A stretch of 53,846 bases of DNA from Chloroflexota bacterium (GCA_003141455.1 PLMA01000034.1:54701-108546), one strand, 5' to 3'; positions 26,566-35,488 are shown, counted from the first letter of the stretch. Numbers and translations are program-made. Notes: generated by a model from the sequence alone, not told the origin.

Positions 26566-27597
26566 ATGAACGCCGATAGCCTCGGATTGGTAGGGCCGGG
26601 TCACGGCCCCGGTGGCTCGCCGCTGGCGATTGCCATCAGCCCGGTTCTGACGGGCCGCGACGCGTTCGGGTCGATGCGCGACAGGATCCTCGAGGCCGCC
26701 CCCGGCGCGCGACTCATCCCCATATCCGCGGAAGGCGTTGCGGACGAGCCGGTCGACGAGGTCGAGGTGCTGCTGCGCGGCTGGTCGCTCGGCAGCGATG
26801 CGCTGGATCGGCTCGTCGGCCGAGCCCCCAAGCTGCGCTGGATTCACTCGGTGTCGGTAGGCGTCGAGTCGATGATGACGCCTTGCGTTCGGCTGCGCGG
26901 CCTGACCGTGACCAACGGTCGCGGGGTCTTCAGCGTGCCGATCGCCGAGTACGTCATGACGATGATCCTGGCGATCTGCCGGAGGCTGCCGCAGCTGATG
27001 GAGCTGCAGCGTGAGCGGACGTGGCAGCCGATCGAGGCCCTCGAACTGGCCGATGCCACGATCGGGCTCCTCGGCGTGGGGGACATCGGCCGCGAAGTGG
27101 CCAGACTGGCGGGTCCTTTCGGGCCGAGGATCGTGGCCGTGCGACGCCGCCCCAACGCGGCCCCCGTGCCCGGCGTCGAGGTGCTCGGCGACCTACAAGC
27201 CATGCCGGAGCTGCTGGCCGTCTCCGACTTCGTCGTTCTGGCTTTGCCGCTGACCGGTGAGACCGAGACACTCATCGACGACGATGCCCTGGCGAGCTTC
27301 AAGCCCGGAAGCTGGCTCATCAACGTGGCCCGTGGAGCGCTCGTCGACGAAACGGCGCTGCTTCGAGCGCTGCGTGGCGGGCGCATTGGCGGCGCGGTCC
27401 TGGACGCGTTCCGCGAGGAGCCGCTGCCCGAGACGTCGCCGTTCTACCGGCTTTCCAACTGCATCGTCACGCCGCACACTTCCTGGTCCAGCGCCGCTGT
27501 CCTGGGCCGCACTTTCGACGTCTTCTGCGACAACCTGCGCCGCTACCGCGCAAGCGAGCCGCTCGAGTACGTCGTGGATCTGGCCGCGGGTTACTGA
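26566..27597 (+). CDS. D-2-hydroxyacid dehydrogenase, NAD-binding
   Basis: 343 residues. The NAD-binding motif GVGDIGREVARL is followed by the family catalytic set: Arg in INVARGALVDE, Glu in DAFREEPLPETSPFY and His in VTPHTSW. It lacks the C-terminal regulatory domains of SerA. Closest by pattern to the CtcP/ghrA-like group; substrate undefined. ATG with GAGAGGGG 8-9 bases upstream. It follows the zincin gene by 15 bases and may share its transcript. Confidence 0.9.
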   Translation: MNADSLGLVGPGHGPGGSPLAIAISPVLTGRDAFGSMRDRILEAAPGARLIPISAEGVADEPVDEVEVLLRGWSLGSDALDRLVGRAPKLRWIHSVSVGVESMMTPCVRLRGLTVTNGRGVFSVPIAEYVMTMILAICRRLPQLMELQRERTWQPIEALELADATIGLLGVGDIGREVARLAGPFGPRIVAVRRRPNAAPVPGVEVLGDLQAMPELLAVSDFVVLALPLTGETETLIDDDALASFKPGSWLINVARGALVDETALLRALRGGRIGGAVLDAFREEPLPETSPFYRLSNCIVTPHTSWSSAAVLGRTFDVFCDNLRRYRASEPLEYVVDLAAGY

Positions 27598-27607
27598 GCC
27601 CGTCCGG

Positions 27608-27613
27608 TAAGAT
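27608..27613 (+). promoter_or_regulatory. Candidate -10 box (TAAGAT)
   Basis: TAAGAT 43 bases upstream of the YchF-like ATG, which has its own GTGGAGG ribosome-binding site. No clear -35. Confidence 0.3.
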
Positions 27614-27655
27614 CTGCCGGCGCACGAACGCAGCCCTAGTGGAGGTCTTGAGCAC

Positions 27656-28759
27656 ATGCAGATCGCCATCGTCGGGCTGACCGGCTCGGGGAAGACCACC
27701 GTCTTCAACACCCTGACGCGGGGTCACGCCCAGACAGGCGGTTACGGCGGCATGGAGCTGCACGTGGGGACGGTCAAGGTCCCGGACGAGCGGCTCGATC
27801 GTCTAGCCGAGATCTTCAAGCCCCGCAAGATCATCCACGCCGACGTCACCTACTTCGACCTCCCGGCGCCTCCGGCGTCGAGCGAAGGACGAGTCGGTAC
27901 CGAGGAGCTTCCTGCCGACCAGCTGGCTCGATTGCGGGAAGCCGACGCTCTGCTGCACGTGGTGCGGGCCTTCGAAGACCCGGCCGTGCCGCACGCGGAG
28001 GGTTCGGTCGACGCCTGGCGCGACCTGGAGCGACTCGACCTGGAATTCATCCTGGCCGACCTTTCGGTCATGGAGAAGCGCATCGAGCGTCTGCACGGCA
28101 GCGGCCACCACGGAACGCCGGCGGAACGAGACGCGAACGATCGCGAGCTGGCGCTGCTGATCAGACTGCACGAACCGCTGCTGGCGGGCCGGCCGCTGCG
28201 CGACGAAGCCATCGATCCCGAGGAGGAGAAGTCGATCCGGGGGTTCCGCTTCCTGACCCAGAAGCCCGTTCTGGTCCTGCTCAATGTCGGCGAGGCCGAT
28301 CTCCCGCGCGAGGCCGAGATAGTGGCCGGGATGAGCGCGCGGTATGGGCATCAACACACGCTGGTGGACGCCCTGTCGGCCAAGATCGAGATGGAGCTCG
28401 GGGAGCTCGAGCCGGACGAGGCCGCGGCCTTCATGGACGAGCTCGGCCTGCACGAGTCGAGTCTCGACCGGGTGATCCGCCTCAGCTATCGGCTGCTCGG
28501 CCTCATCTCGTTCCTGACAGCCGGCCCGGACGAGGTTCGAGCCTGGCCCGTTCCGGACGGCTCGTCATCCGTGGACGCCGCCGGGGCCATCCACACCGAC
28601 CTTGCCAGGGGCTTCATTCGAGCCGAAGTCGTTCCTTACGAAGACCTGCTGGCCCTGAAATCTATCGCGGAGGCGCGCAAGCACGGCAAGCTTCGATCGG
28701 AAGGGAAGACCTACACGGTCCGGGACGGCGACGTGATCGAGGTCTTGTTCAGCAAGTAG
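27656..28759 (+). CDS. YchF/OBG-like GTPase family protein
   Basis: 367 residues, about the YchF length. The P-loop is IAIVGLTGSGKTTVFNTL, where typical YchF has GLPNVGKS. Switch II region is TYFDLPAPP. VLLNVGEAD matches the modified G4 motif (NxxE) that gives YchF its ATP preference. The C-terminal TGS-like end LKSIAEARKHGKLRSEGKTYTVRDGDVIEVLF is intact. Members bind ribosomes and modulate stress responses. The altered P-loop sets this protein apart from canonical YchF, so it is either a divergent paralogue or a lineage variant. RBS GTGGAGG lies 12 bases before the ATG. Confidence 0.85.
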   Translation: MQIAIVGLTGSGKTTVFNTLTRGHAQTGGYGGMELHVGTVKVPDERLDRLAEIFKPRKIIHADVTYFDLPAPPASSEGRVGTEELPADQLARLREADALLHVVRAFEDPAVPHAEGSVDAWRDLERLDLEFILADLSVMEKRIERLHGSGHHGTPAERDANDRELALLIRLHEPLLAGRPLRDEAIDPEEEKSIRGFRFLTQKPVLVLLNVGEADLPREAEIVAGMSARYGHQHTLVDALSAKIEMELGELEPDEAAAFMDELGLHESSLDRVIRLSYRLLGLISFLTAGPDEVRAWPVPDGSSSVDAAGAIHTDLARGFIRAEVVPYEDLLALKSIAEARKHGKLRSEGKTYTVRDGDVIEVLFSK

Positions 28760-28766
28760 TGAGCCG

Positions 28767-29120
28767 TCAGTTGGGGCGGTTGTCGTCGCGGAGCAGGTCC
28801 ACAAAGATGCCCTTGTAGTCGGGCAGGTCCTCGTCCTCATCGTCCGGATCCAGCTCGGCCAGGTAGTTGTCGTCATCGATCTTCGAGACGTTGACCGACG
28901 CGGAGAGCCGTTCGTCGGAGATGGCGACGAACTGATGGTCGCGCTCCAGCTCTTCCGCGATGGCCTCGATCAGCGTGTCCTGCACGAACGAGTTCTGGAT
29001 GCGAAGGCGGATCGACTGCACGAGCTCGAAGAAGGAGTCAGGGTCCATCTCCTCCTCGCGGAGAAGGAGCACGTCGGCGAAGATGTTGTTGTCGCCCTCG
29101 CGAAGTTCGTAGAAGAACAC
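28767..29120 (-). CDS. Small acidic hypothetical protein
   Basis: 117 residues, unrecognised. It starts MFFYELREGDNNIFADVLLL and has helical LVQSIRLRIQNSF and IEAIAEELERDH, ending in a very acidic stretch (LDPDDEDEDLPDYKGIF). No membrane segment. GTG at 29120 has TTGGAG upstream. It is divergent from the PfkB kinase gene with only 22 bases between start codons, so their promoters must overlap the coding regions. Its codon use resembles real coding sequence and its composition is unlike the neighbouring shadow frames. Confidence 0.72.
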   Translation of the reverse strand: MFFYELREGDNNIFADVLLLREEEMDPDSFFELVQSIRLRIQNSFVQDTLIEAIAEELERDHQFVAISDERLSASVNVSKIDDDNYLAELDPDDEDEDLPDYKGIFVDLLRDDNRPN

Positions 29121-29142
29121 GGTTCGACTCCAAGGGAGATGG

Positions 29143-30111
29143 ATGCCCGAAGCGCGCCGAGTATACGCTGGACCGCCGATCGGACCGGCCCGGTCGGAGG
29201 CTTCCCCGGCGGACGAGACCGCGCCCGCGGAACCGCCCGATCTGGTGGTCGTCGGCGCGGCTTCCCGCGATCTGACGGGCAGCGACCCGAGAGGCTGGCG
29301 GCTCGGTGGATCGGCGGCCTACTGCTCGCTTGCGGCGGCTCGCCTGGGGTTGCGCGTCGGCTGCCTGATGGGCGTCGACGATCTGGCGGCGAGCGCCGGC
29401 GAGCTGGACTGGCTGGCGCTCTCCGGAGTTCAGCTGCGTCGGGTGGCGCTGGAGCGCGGCCCTGTATTCGAGAACATCGAGACGGATGGTCACCGGCGCC
29501 AGCGGTGGCTTTCTATAAGCGACTCTATCCCGCTCGCGGCGCTACCCGGTGAGTGGCGTGGCGCGAGGGGCTGGCTCCTGGCCCCGATCGCCGGAGAACT
29601 GCCCGACGATTGGGCCGCCTCGGCCCCGGCCGATGCGCGCGTAGGCCTGGGCTGGCAGGGGTTGTTGCGGGACTTCGGTGCGGATGGCTGGATGAAGCGG
29701 AGAAGGCCCGCGGCCTCGCCTCTCGCTCGCCGCGCGGGTCTGGTTTGCGCGAGCGTGGACGACCTGCCGCCGGACTTCGATCTCGCCGAGCTCCGGCGGC
29801 TGGCGGCTGCGGCGATGATCGTGGTGACGGCCGGAGCCCACGGCGGGCTGGCGATCGAGGGGTCGCGCCTCATCCGGTACCGCGCCCTGGCCGCCGACGC
29901 GGTCGAGGACGCCACGGGGGCCGGCGACGTCTTCCTTGCCGCCCTGATGGTCGCGTGGTTGGCCACCGGGGATCTGGCCACGCCGCGGAGTCTGCTCTTC
30001 GCGGCGGCTGGTGGCTCCCTGGCGGTCGAGGGAGTGGGATTGGCCGGAGTCCCGTCGATGGCGGCGGTGGCATCCCGCCTGGGCCGAGGCGCCGCCCGAG
30101 ATCGAACCTAA
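29143..30111 (+). CDS. PfkB-family carbohydrate/nucleoside kinase
   Basis: 322 residues. The PfkB C-terminal signature is DATGAGDVFLAALMVAW, with catalytic Asp and anion-hole Gly residues. The N-terminal glycine motif is LGGSAAYCSLAAARLGLRVG. Probably phosphorylates a sugar or similar hydroxyl compound with ATP; the substrate cannot be named. ATG with GGGAG 5-8 bases upstream. The first ~35 residues are Pro/Ala-rich and may not belong to the fold. It ends two bases before the convergent exonuclease gene. Confidence 0.88.
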   Translation: MPEARRVYAGPPIGPARSEASPADETAPAEPPDLVVVGAASRDLTGSDPRGWRLGGSAAYCSLAAARLGLRVGCLMGVDDLAASAGELDWLALSGVQLRRVALERGPVFENIETDGHRRQRWLSISDSIPLAALPGEWRGARGWLLAPIAGELPDDWAASAPADARVGLGWQGLLRDFGADGWMKRRRPAASPLARRAGLVCASVDDLPPDFDLAELRRLAAAAMIVVTAGAHGGLAIEGSRLIRYRALAADAVEDATGAGDVFLAALMVAWLATGDLATPRSLLFAAAGGSLAVEGVGLAGVPSMAAVASRLGRGAARDRT

Positions 30112-30112
30112 C

Positions 30113-31432
30113 CTAGGGCGCCCGGCGCTCCAGCCGGCGAGCGAGGCGGGCGCGGCGCTTGGATATGTCCGCTTCCAGGCCGCGGCGAAGCATCGCCGAG
30201 CCATATCCGCGACTTCGGTACAGGGCCAGCAGGGCCTCGTCCGTGGCGGCCCATGCCTCCGCCAGATTGCGCTCGCGATGCTCACGCTCCTTCGCCAGCT
30301 CAATCCAGCCGAGGGCGGCCAGGGGACCGCTCGCCGCAACCAGGCGGCTCCACGCCCGGCCCGCTTCGGCCAGGCGACCCATGCGGCGGAGCAGTCGCGC
30401 CAGTTCAACGGTCGCAACGGCAACGTCCGGATCCTCGGGCGTCACCGCCCCACCGGCCGTCTCCAGGCAGGCCAGGGCCTCGTCGAACCGAGCCTCGTGG
30501 CGGAAGAGACGAGCCAGCCGGACGAGATCCCCCGGGGGCGCCCAGCGCCGCACGTCCCCCTCGCCGTATCCGCGCTCCAGGTGCGCCAGGATCCGCCCGA
30601 GAGTGACCACGTCCTCGGCGTTGTGGCGGGCCACGACGCGGATGGGGCCGGCCGGGCCGCCGCGCAGGAACGAGTGGTAGACGGCGGGAATCTCCCAGGA
30701 TGGGATGTCCGGGGCGCGGTGGCGCCGGAGGAGGTGCCGTTCGACCGTTTGGAGGCGAGCGTCGGGCAGGCGATAGCGGAAGAGGCGCCGTACGAGCAGG
30801 AGCAGGTCGAGGTGCCCGGAGACGGGAGGTGGCAACCTGCGGCCCATGCGATAGCGCGTCTCCAGGAGTGGCCAGTCAAAGCTCCGGCCGTTGTAGGTGA
30901 CGAGGCAGGCCTCGGGTGGCACCGAGTCGGTCAGCGCATCCAGGAGCGCTCCCTCTTCAGAGTGGTCCGGCAGGACAAGCTGCAGGAGCCGGAGCCGATC
31001 GTCTTGCCACCAGCCGATGCCGACGAGGAAGGCAACCGTTCCGGCGGCGCTGCCGAGGCCTGTCGTCTCGGTGTCGAGGCAGAGCAGGGGAGTGCCGGCA
31101 GGGGGCATCCCGGGCAGGCCCGCCAGACGTGCCCGATCCAGCGGCAAGTAGACGGGCCGGAGCTCCCGTCGGACGTACCAGCCGTGAGGTGTCTCGACCG
31201 CGTCGCCATCCAGGCCCTGGGCCATCCGTCTCGCCAGCGACTCGCGGTCCAGCGCCGGGAGGTCCCTCCAGACCGGTTGAGGCGGACCGGCCGGTTCGCC
31301 CGCGGCCACGATCGCCGCGATCGCCCGCCGGATATCCTGGTCCGCTCCTTCGCGATCCGTAGAACCGGCGGCCGGTCGATCCCGGCGCAAGTCATCAAGG
31401 CGGCGCCGAAGCCGAGTTCCATCGACGCTCAT
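30113..31432 (-). CDS. RNase H-like exonuclease, MrfB/YprB-like
   Basis: 439 residues. The exonuclease core has LCLDTETTGLG (D120, E122), TYNGRSFDWPLLETR and RHNAEDVVTLGRIL, the DEDD-type acidic set of the YprB RNase_H_2 family. The preceding GWYVRREL segment is also typical. The C-terminal ~120 residues look like TPR-type helices. In Bacillus subtilis, YprA and YprB (MrfA, MrfB) repair mitomycin C damage together. Here the gene starts inside the end of the MrfA-like helicase gene (4-bp overlap), supporting the same partnership. Assignment to DNA repair is by family and context. Confidence 0.88.
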   Translation of the reverse strand: MSVDGTRLRRRLDDLRRDRPAAGSTDREGADQDIRRAIAAIVAAGEPAGPPQPVWRDLPALDRESLARRMAQGLDGDAVETPHGWYVRRELRPVYLPLDRARLAGLPGMPPAGTPLLCLDTETTGLGSAAGTVAFLVGIGWWQDDRLRLLQLVLPDHSEEGALLDALTDSVPPEACLVTYNGRSFDWPLLETRYRMGRRLPPPVSGHLDLLLLVRRLFRYRLPDARLQTVERHLLRRHRAPDIPSWEIPAVYHSFLRGGPAGPIRVVARHNAEDVVTLGRILAHLERGYGEGDVRRWAPPGDLVRLARLFRHEARFDEALACLETAGGAVTPEDPDVAVATVELARLLRRMGRLAEAGRAWSRLVAASGPLAALGWIELAKEREHRERNLAEAWAATDEALLALYRSRGYGSAMLRRGLEADISKRRARLARRLERRAP

Positions 31433-33747
31433 GCCGCCGCCACCGGTGCCGATCCGGTCTCCGTGGCATCAACCGCCAGAGCCCTGAGCAAGCGCAGCGC
31501 GAGCGCCCTGGCGTCGACGCCGGCCTCCAGGCGAGGGCCGGTGCAGGCCGGGCAGCCGCTTTCGCAGGCGCATTCGGCGATGAGGTCGGCGGCACCCGCG
31601 ACCAGCTCCTCGTGGCGTTCGAAGAGACGCTCCGAGAGCCCGACACCGCCCGGGACCGCCTCGTAGAGGTAGACCGTCGGCGACTGGTTGTGGGGAGAGC
31701 GCACCTGGCTGACCAGCCCGAGGTCGCGCGGATCGACCATCAGCAGCACCGCGGCCACGGCCTGCATCGCCCGGCCGACGCCGAGCAGCGCCACGTCCAG
31801 GTCCGCTCGCCGCCAGCCATCCGCGGCGGCGCCGAGCATGAGCCAGTAGGCGGTCGTCTGGAGCTCTATCTCCGGCAGGTGGACGGGACCCCAGCCCAGG
31901 TTCTCGTCGGTCCCGAACTTGAGTTTCTTGAACATGCTCACGAGGCTCGAGACCATGACCTCACCATGGGCCCGCTCTCCGCCGGTGGCCGCCGCGGAGG
32001 CGAACGTCTCGAGCGGCTTCAGCGTCACTGCGCGATCGGCATAGGTGTAGTGATCGACGTCGACGCGCCGGACGTAGGCCTTGCGCTCGTCCCAGTCGAG
32101 CTTGTCGACGTGGAATTGGACCGACTCGTGCAAGTAGATCGCGTCTTCGTGGACGAGTGTCTGTGCGGCGAAGATGTCGATCTCGCCGATGACGCGCGGC
32201 CGGTCGGGAGTCGTGTCGATGATCACCACGTTCTCTTCGGCCGCGGCCCGAAGCGAAACGGACGAGGCTGGGAAGTTGTCGCTGGACCAGTACCAGCGGC
32301 CGTCGCCGGCCAGGCGGACGTGGCCCTCTTCGGCAAGGAACGCAAGCAGGGGCTCCGCCTCCGACGGGCCGAAACGCTCACCTGGCTCGAACGGCAGTTC
32401 GAAGCAAGCGGCCTTGAGGTGACCCAGCAGGACGTGGAGGTTGTCCGGATCCAGCCGAGCTTCCTCGGGCGCGGAGGCGAGAAGGAACTCCGGGTGTTCG
32501 ACGACATAGCGATCGACCGGCCCGCCTCCCGCGATGAGGACCGAAACGCTGGTCCCGGCCCGCCTGCCGGCGCGGCCCATCTGCTGCCACGTTGCGGCGA
32601 TCGAGCCCGGATAGCCGGCCAGGATCGAGACATCCAGCTGACCGACGTCCACGCCCAGCTCTAGCGCGTTGGTGCTCACCACGCCGAGCAGCTCGCCGTC
32701 GCGCAGGCCGCGTTCCACGGCTCGCCTTTCGGTGGGGAGATATCCGCCGCGGTAGCCGCGAATGCGGCTGCGCGGACCGTCGCCGAGGCGCAGGGCCTCG
32801 CGCAAGTTGGAGAGCATCAGCTCCACTCCGACTCGCGAGCGGCCGAAGACGAGGGTCTGGCGGGCGGCCCGAAGGAACGGCAGCGCCCATCGCGTGGCAA
32901 GCGTCGTGGCCGAACCGCGAGCGCCGGTGGCGGGGTCGAGGAGGGGCGGCTGGACCAGAAGGACGTGGCGCTGGCCGGATGGGGCACCGTTCCGATCCAC
33001 CAGCCGCGACGGGCGCCCGGTCAGCATGGCCGCCAGCTCCGCCGGATTGCCGATCGTGGCCGAGCAGCACACGATCACGGGATGCGAACCGTAGTGGGCG
33101 CAGATGCGCAGCAGGCGGCGAAGGACGTTGGCTACGTGGCTGCCGAAGAGGCCTCGGTAGGTATGCAGCTCGTCGATGACGATGATCTGGAGCTGCTCGA
33201 AGAGCTGGAACCACTTGGTGTGGTGCGGCAGGATCGCGGCATGGAGCATGTCCGGGTTGGTGACAACGACTTGCCCGGCCGACCGGATGGCCGAGCGGAT
33301 CGGGTTGGGCGTGTCGCCGTCGTAGGTCGAGGCGTTGATGTCGAGGCCGGCGGCGCGGCTCAGCTCACCGAGCTCGGCTACCTGATCCTGGCCGAGTGCC
33401 TTGGTGGGAAAGAGGTACAGGGCCCGAGCCGTCGGATCGTCGGCCAGGGCCTGAAGCGTGGGCACGAGGTAGCACAAGGACTTGCCCGAGGCGGTAGGCG
33501 TGACCACGACGACGTCCTCGCCCTTGCGGACCGCATCGATGGCCTCGGCCTGGTGCCGGTACAGTCGTTCCACTCCGCGCGCCGCGAGGCCGGTGCGAAG
33601 GCGCGGGTCCAGCCAGTCCGGCATCGGCACGAAATCGGCCGGTTTGGCCGGGATGAGGGCGTGGTGGACCACGCCGCCGGATAGCGAGGGCTCGTTCATC
33701 ATCCGATCCAGAACGGCCTCGACGCCAGCCGGTTCGTAGTAACGCAT
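31429..33747 (-). CDS. DEAD/DEAH-box helicase with DUF1998 zinc domain, MrfA/YprA-like
   Basis: 772 residues. Motifs: Walker A TPTASGKS (83-90), DEAH-variant IVIDELHTY, VVCCSATIGNPAELAAM, and helicase C-terminal STNALELGVDVG and QQMGRAGRRAG. The C-terminal DUF1998 region ends in a cysteine cluster (CACESGCPAC), a Zn or Fe-S site in this Hrq1/MrfA family. Predicted 3'-5' helicase for DNA crosslink or adduct repair. ATG at 33747 is preferred over TTG 33759 because GAGGTG lies 5-6 bases upstream. Its stop overlaps the MrfB-like start. Confidence 0.93.
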   Translation of the reverse strand: MRYYEPAGVEAVLDRMMNEPSLSGGVVHHALIPAKPADFVPMPDWLDPRLRTGLAARGVERLYRHQAEAIDAVRKGEDVVVVTPTASGKSLCYLVPTLQALADDPTARALYLFPTKALGQDQVAELGELSRAAGLDINASTYDGDTPNPIRSAIRSAGQVVVTNPDMLHAAILPHHTKWFQLFEQLQIIVIDELHTYRGLFGSHVANVLRRLLRICAHYGSHPVIVCCSATIGNPAELAAMLTGRPSRLVDRNGAPSGQRHVLLVQPPLLDPATGARGSATTLATRWALPFLRAARQTLVFGRSRVGVELMLSNLREALRLGDGPRSRIRGYRGGYLPTERRAVERGLRDGELLGVVSTNALELGVDVGQLDVSILAGYPGSIAATWQQMGRAGRRAGTSVSVLIAGGGPVDRYVVEHPEFLLASAPEEARLDPDNLHVLLGHLKAACFELPFEPGERFGPSEAEPLLAFLAEEGHVRLAGDGRWYWSSDNFPASSVSLRAAAEENVVIIDTTPDRPRVIGEIDIFAAQTLVHEDAIYLHESVQFHVDKLDWDERKAYVRRVDVDHYTYADRAVTLKPLETFASAAATGGERAHGEVMVSSLVSMFKKLKFGTDENLGWGPVHLPEIELQTTAYWLMLGAAADGWRRADLDVALLGVGRAMQAVAAVLLMVDPRDLGLVSQVRSPHNQSPTVYLYEAVPGGVGLSERLFERHEELVAGAADLIAECACESGCPACTGPRLEAGVDARALALRLLRALAVDATETGSAPVAAA

Positions 33748-33818
33748 CGCGCACCTCAAACAGAACGCCCGTGCGAAAGTGCTGACAGTGTAGCAGCGTG
33801 ATCAAGCGTCGACTCGTG

Positions 33819-33847
33819 TTGACACGTCAGCTGCGCACAGCTACGAT
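33819..33847 (+). promoter_or_regulatory. Sigma-70-type promoter, leaderless
   Basis: TTGACA (33819-33824), 17-base spacer, TACGAT (33842-33847), then 6 bases to the ATG at 33854. Transcription would begin at or next to the A of the start codon. No Shine-Dalgarno. The best promoter in the window. Confidence 0.75.
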
Positions 33848-33853
33848 TCAGCA

Positions 33854-34312
33854 ATGCACGGACGCGCGTTCGAGCCCCCGCCGGAAGACCTCGGAGCTCG
33901 ATCGCCGTCGGAAGGGGGCGCGACGCTTCCCCTCACCAGGCGCCGTCTTGCGCTGCTGGTGGCCGGCTTCTTCGCCCTGTGGCTGGTCGGAGTCTTCGCC
34001 CGGCAGGTGGGGGACGCCTCCGCGGCGGCAAATCAGGCCGATCAGATGCGGGCCCGAAACGCGGCCATGCAACGCGACATCATCTCGCTGGATGCGGAGC
34101 TGAAGCTGATCAAACAGCCGGCGTTCGTCTCGCAGATAGCTCGCGGATACCTCCTTGGCGCGCCGCGGGAGATCCCATTCACGGTCGACTCGAATGCACC
34201 GCCGCTGCCGTCCGATGCACCCGGAGCGGTTGGCATACGGCCCGACACACAGCCGCAGGTGGATGGGCCGCTGGACACCTGGCTGCAGGTTCTGTTCGGA
34301 TCGCAGCCTTAG
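33854..34312 (+). CDS. FtsB/DivIC-like septum-formation initiator protein
   Basis: 152 residues. A short cytoplasmic part, one membrane helix (~30-48, LALLVAGFFALWLVGVFA), a coiled coil (ANQADQMRARNAAMQRDIISLDAELKLIKQ) and then FVSQIARGYLLGAPREIPF, which matches the conserved end of septum-formation initiator (FtsB/DivIC) proteins. The coiled coil would lie outside the membrane and bind FtsL/FtsQ-like partners of the divisome. A Pro-rich C-terminal extension follows. Start fixed by the leaderless promoter directly upstream. Confidence 0.85.
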   Translation: MHGRAFEPPPEDLGARSPSEGGATLPLTRRRLALLVAGFFALWLVGVFARQVGDASAAANQADQMRARNAAMQRDIISLDAELKLIKQPAFVSQIARGYLLGAPREIPFTVDSNAPPLPSDAPGAVGIRPDTQPQVDGPLDTWLQVLFGSQP

Positions 34313-34323
34313 CCGTCCCACGC

Positions 34324-34329
34324 TACGAT
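34324..34329 (+). promoter_or_regulatory. Candidate leaderless -10 box
   Basis: TACGAT, 6 bases before the ATG at 34336; same hexamer and spacing as for the FtsB-like gene. No good -35. Confidence 0.48.
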
Positions 34330-34335
34330 TCGGCC

Positions 34336-35271
34336 ATGAGCATGAACGTGACCGGGGGCAGCCGTGCCATCAAGATCGGAATCCAGCTGCCTGAGATCGA
34401 ATGGCCGGTTCGGTGGCCCGATCTGGCGACGATGATCCGGAGGATCGAGGAGCTGGGGTTCGATTCGATCTGGACCGGCGACCACTTCCTGTATCACACG
34501 CCGGACGGCAAGGCCTACGCGCCCTGGGACGCGTGGTCGGTGCTGGCGGCCGCGGCGGCGCTGACGTCACGCGTGGAGCTGGGGCCGCTCGTGACGCCGG
34601 TCGGCTTCTACAACCCGGCGGTTCTGGCCAAGAAGGCGGCCACCGTCGACGAGATCTCCGGCGGGCGGCTGATCCTGGGGCTAGGCGCCGGCTGGAACGA
34701 GGTCGAGTTCCGTGGCTACGGCGTTCCGTTCGACCATCGCATCTCGCGGTTCGAGGAAGCATTCACGATCATCCGGACGCTTCTGCAGGAGGGCGAGGTG
34801 GACTTCGAGGGCGAGTACTTCAGCGCTCGCGACTGCCAGCTCGTGCCCAGGCCTCGGCCCGGCGGTCTACCGCTGATGATCGGGTCGGTGGGTGAGCGCA
34901 TGCTCGACATCGCGTTGCCCTACGTCGCAGCCTGGAACGTCTGGCACAGCGACACGCACAACAGCCCCGAAGGCGTGGCGCCGCTCCGAGCACGGGTGGC
35001 CGCCGCATGCGAGAAGGTGGGCCGCGACCCATCCACCGTGGACGCCACGGTCGTCGTTCTGGTGCGAATGCCAGGCGGCAAGGGGCGCTGGCAGGGCGAC
35101 GGCCTGGATAGGACGCCGAATCCGGTCGAGGGCCCACCCGAGGTGATTGCCGAAGAGCTGCGGGACTACGCCCGGGCCGGCGTGAAGCACGTCCAGCTGG
35201 TCGTGGACCCCATCACTATTGAGTCGCTGGAGGGCCTCGCCCCCGTCCTCGAGCTGCTCGACCGCGGCTGA
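34336..35271 (+). CDS. LLM-class, probably F420-dependent oxidoreductase
   Basis: 311 residues, a luciferase-like TIM barrel. IKIGIQLPEIEWPVRWPD is the family start; SIWTGDHFLYH, LGPLVTPVGFYNPAVLAKKAATVDEISGG and LGLGAGWNEVEFRGYGVPF are hallmark LLM segments. Proteins of this type use reduced F420 or FMN to reduce diverse substrates. F420 use is inferred from the subgroup and from the DUF2342 gene elsewhere in the window; no F420 biosynthesis gene is visible. Likely monocistronic before the tRNA. Confidence 0.88.
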   Translation: MSMNVTGGSRAIKIGIQLPEIEWPVRWPDLATMIRRIEELGFDSIWTGDHFLYHTPDGKAYAPWDAWSVLAAAAALTSRVELGPLVTPVGFYNPAVLAKKAATVDEISGGRLILGLGAGWNEVEFRGYGVPFDHRISRFEEAFTIIRTLLQEGEVDFEGEYFSARDCQLVPRPRPGGLPLMIGSVGERMLDIALPYVAAWNVWHSDTHNSPEGVAPLRARVAAACEKVGRDPSTVDATVVVLVRMPGGKGRWQGDGLDRTPNPVEGPPEVIAEELRDYARAGVKHVQLVVDPITIESLEGLAPVLELLDRG

Positions 35272-35375
35272 TTCGGACCCGGGCGCAACCCTCGCTCGTC
35301 GTGCTCGGCGAGCCGGCAGGAGGGCCGCTCGTCGTGGCCTCGTCCGAGTGCATCCGGTACACTACGCCGCGCCAC

Positions 35376-35450
35376 GGCGGAGTAGCTCAGTGGTAGAGCA
35401 GGGGACTCATAAGCCCTTGGTCACTGGTTCAAATCCAGTCTCCGCTACCA
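35376..35450 (+). tRNA. tRNA with CAU anticodon (tRNA-Met; Ile-CAU not excluded)
   Basis: 75-nt cloverleaf. Acceptor 35376-35382 pairs with 35440-35446 (first pair G-U). D arm GCTCAGTGGTAGAGC, anticodon loop CTCATAA and T arm ACTGG-TTCAAAT-CCAGT are clear, and CCA is encoded at 35448-35450. The anticodon stem has an A-G mismatch at its last pair and a G-U at its first. Not an initiator by its acceptor pairing alone; elongator Met is most likely, but lysidine-modified Ile-CAU cannot be excluded. Confidence 0.9.
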
Positions 35451-35461
35451 ATGTCCTCTCC

Positions 35462-35488
35462 GACGGCCCGGGCGACCCCCGGGCCGTC
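35462..35488 (+). terminator. Hairpin terminator after the tRNA
   Basis: 11-bp perfect stem (GACGGCCCGGG with its complement), 5-base loop CGACC, starting 12 bases after the tRNA CCA. No long U-tract follows, so it may act as an RNA processing or terminator structure. Confidence 0.7.

Noticed and set aside
30011-31666. 551-codon plus-strand frame
   Set aside because: Covers the MrfB-like exonuclease gene in reverse; no domain seen.
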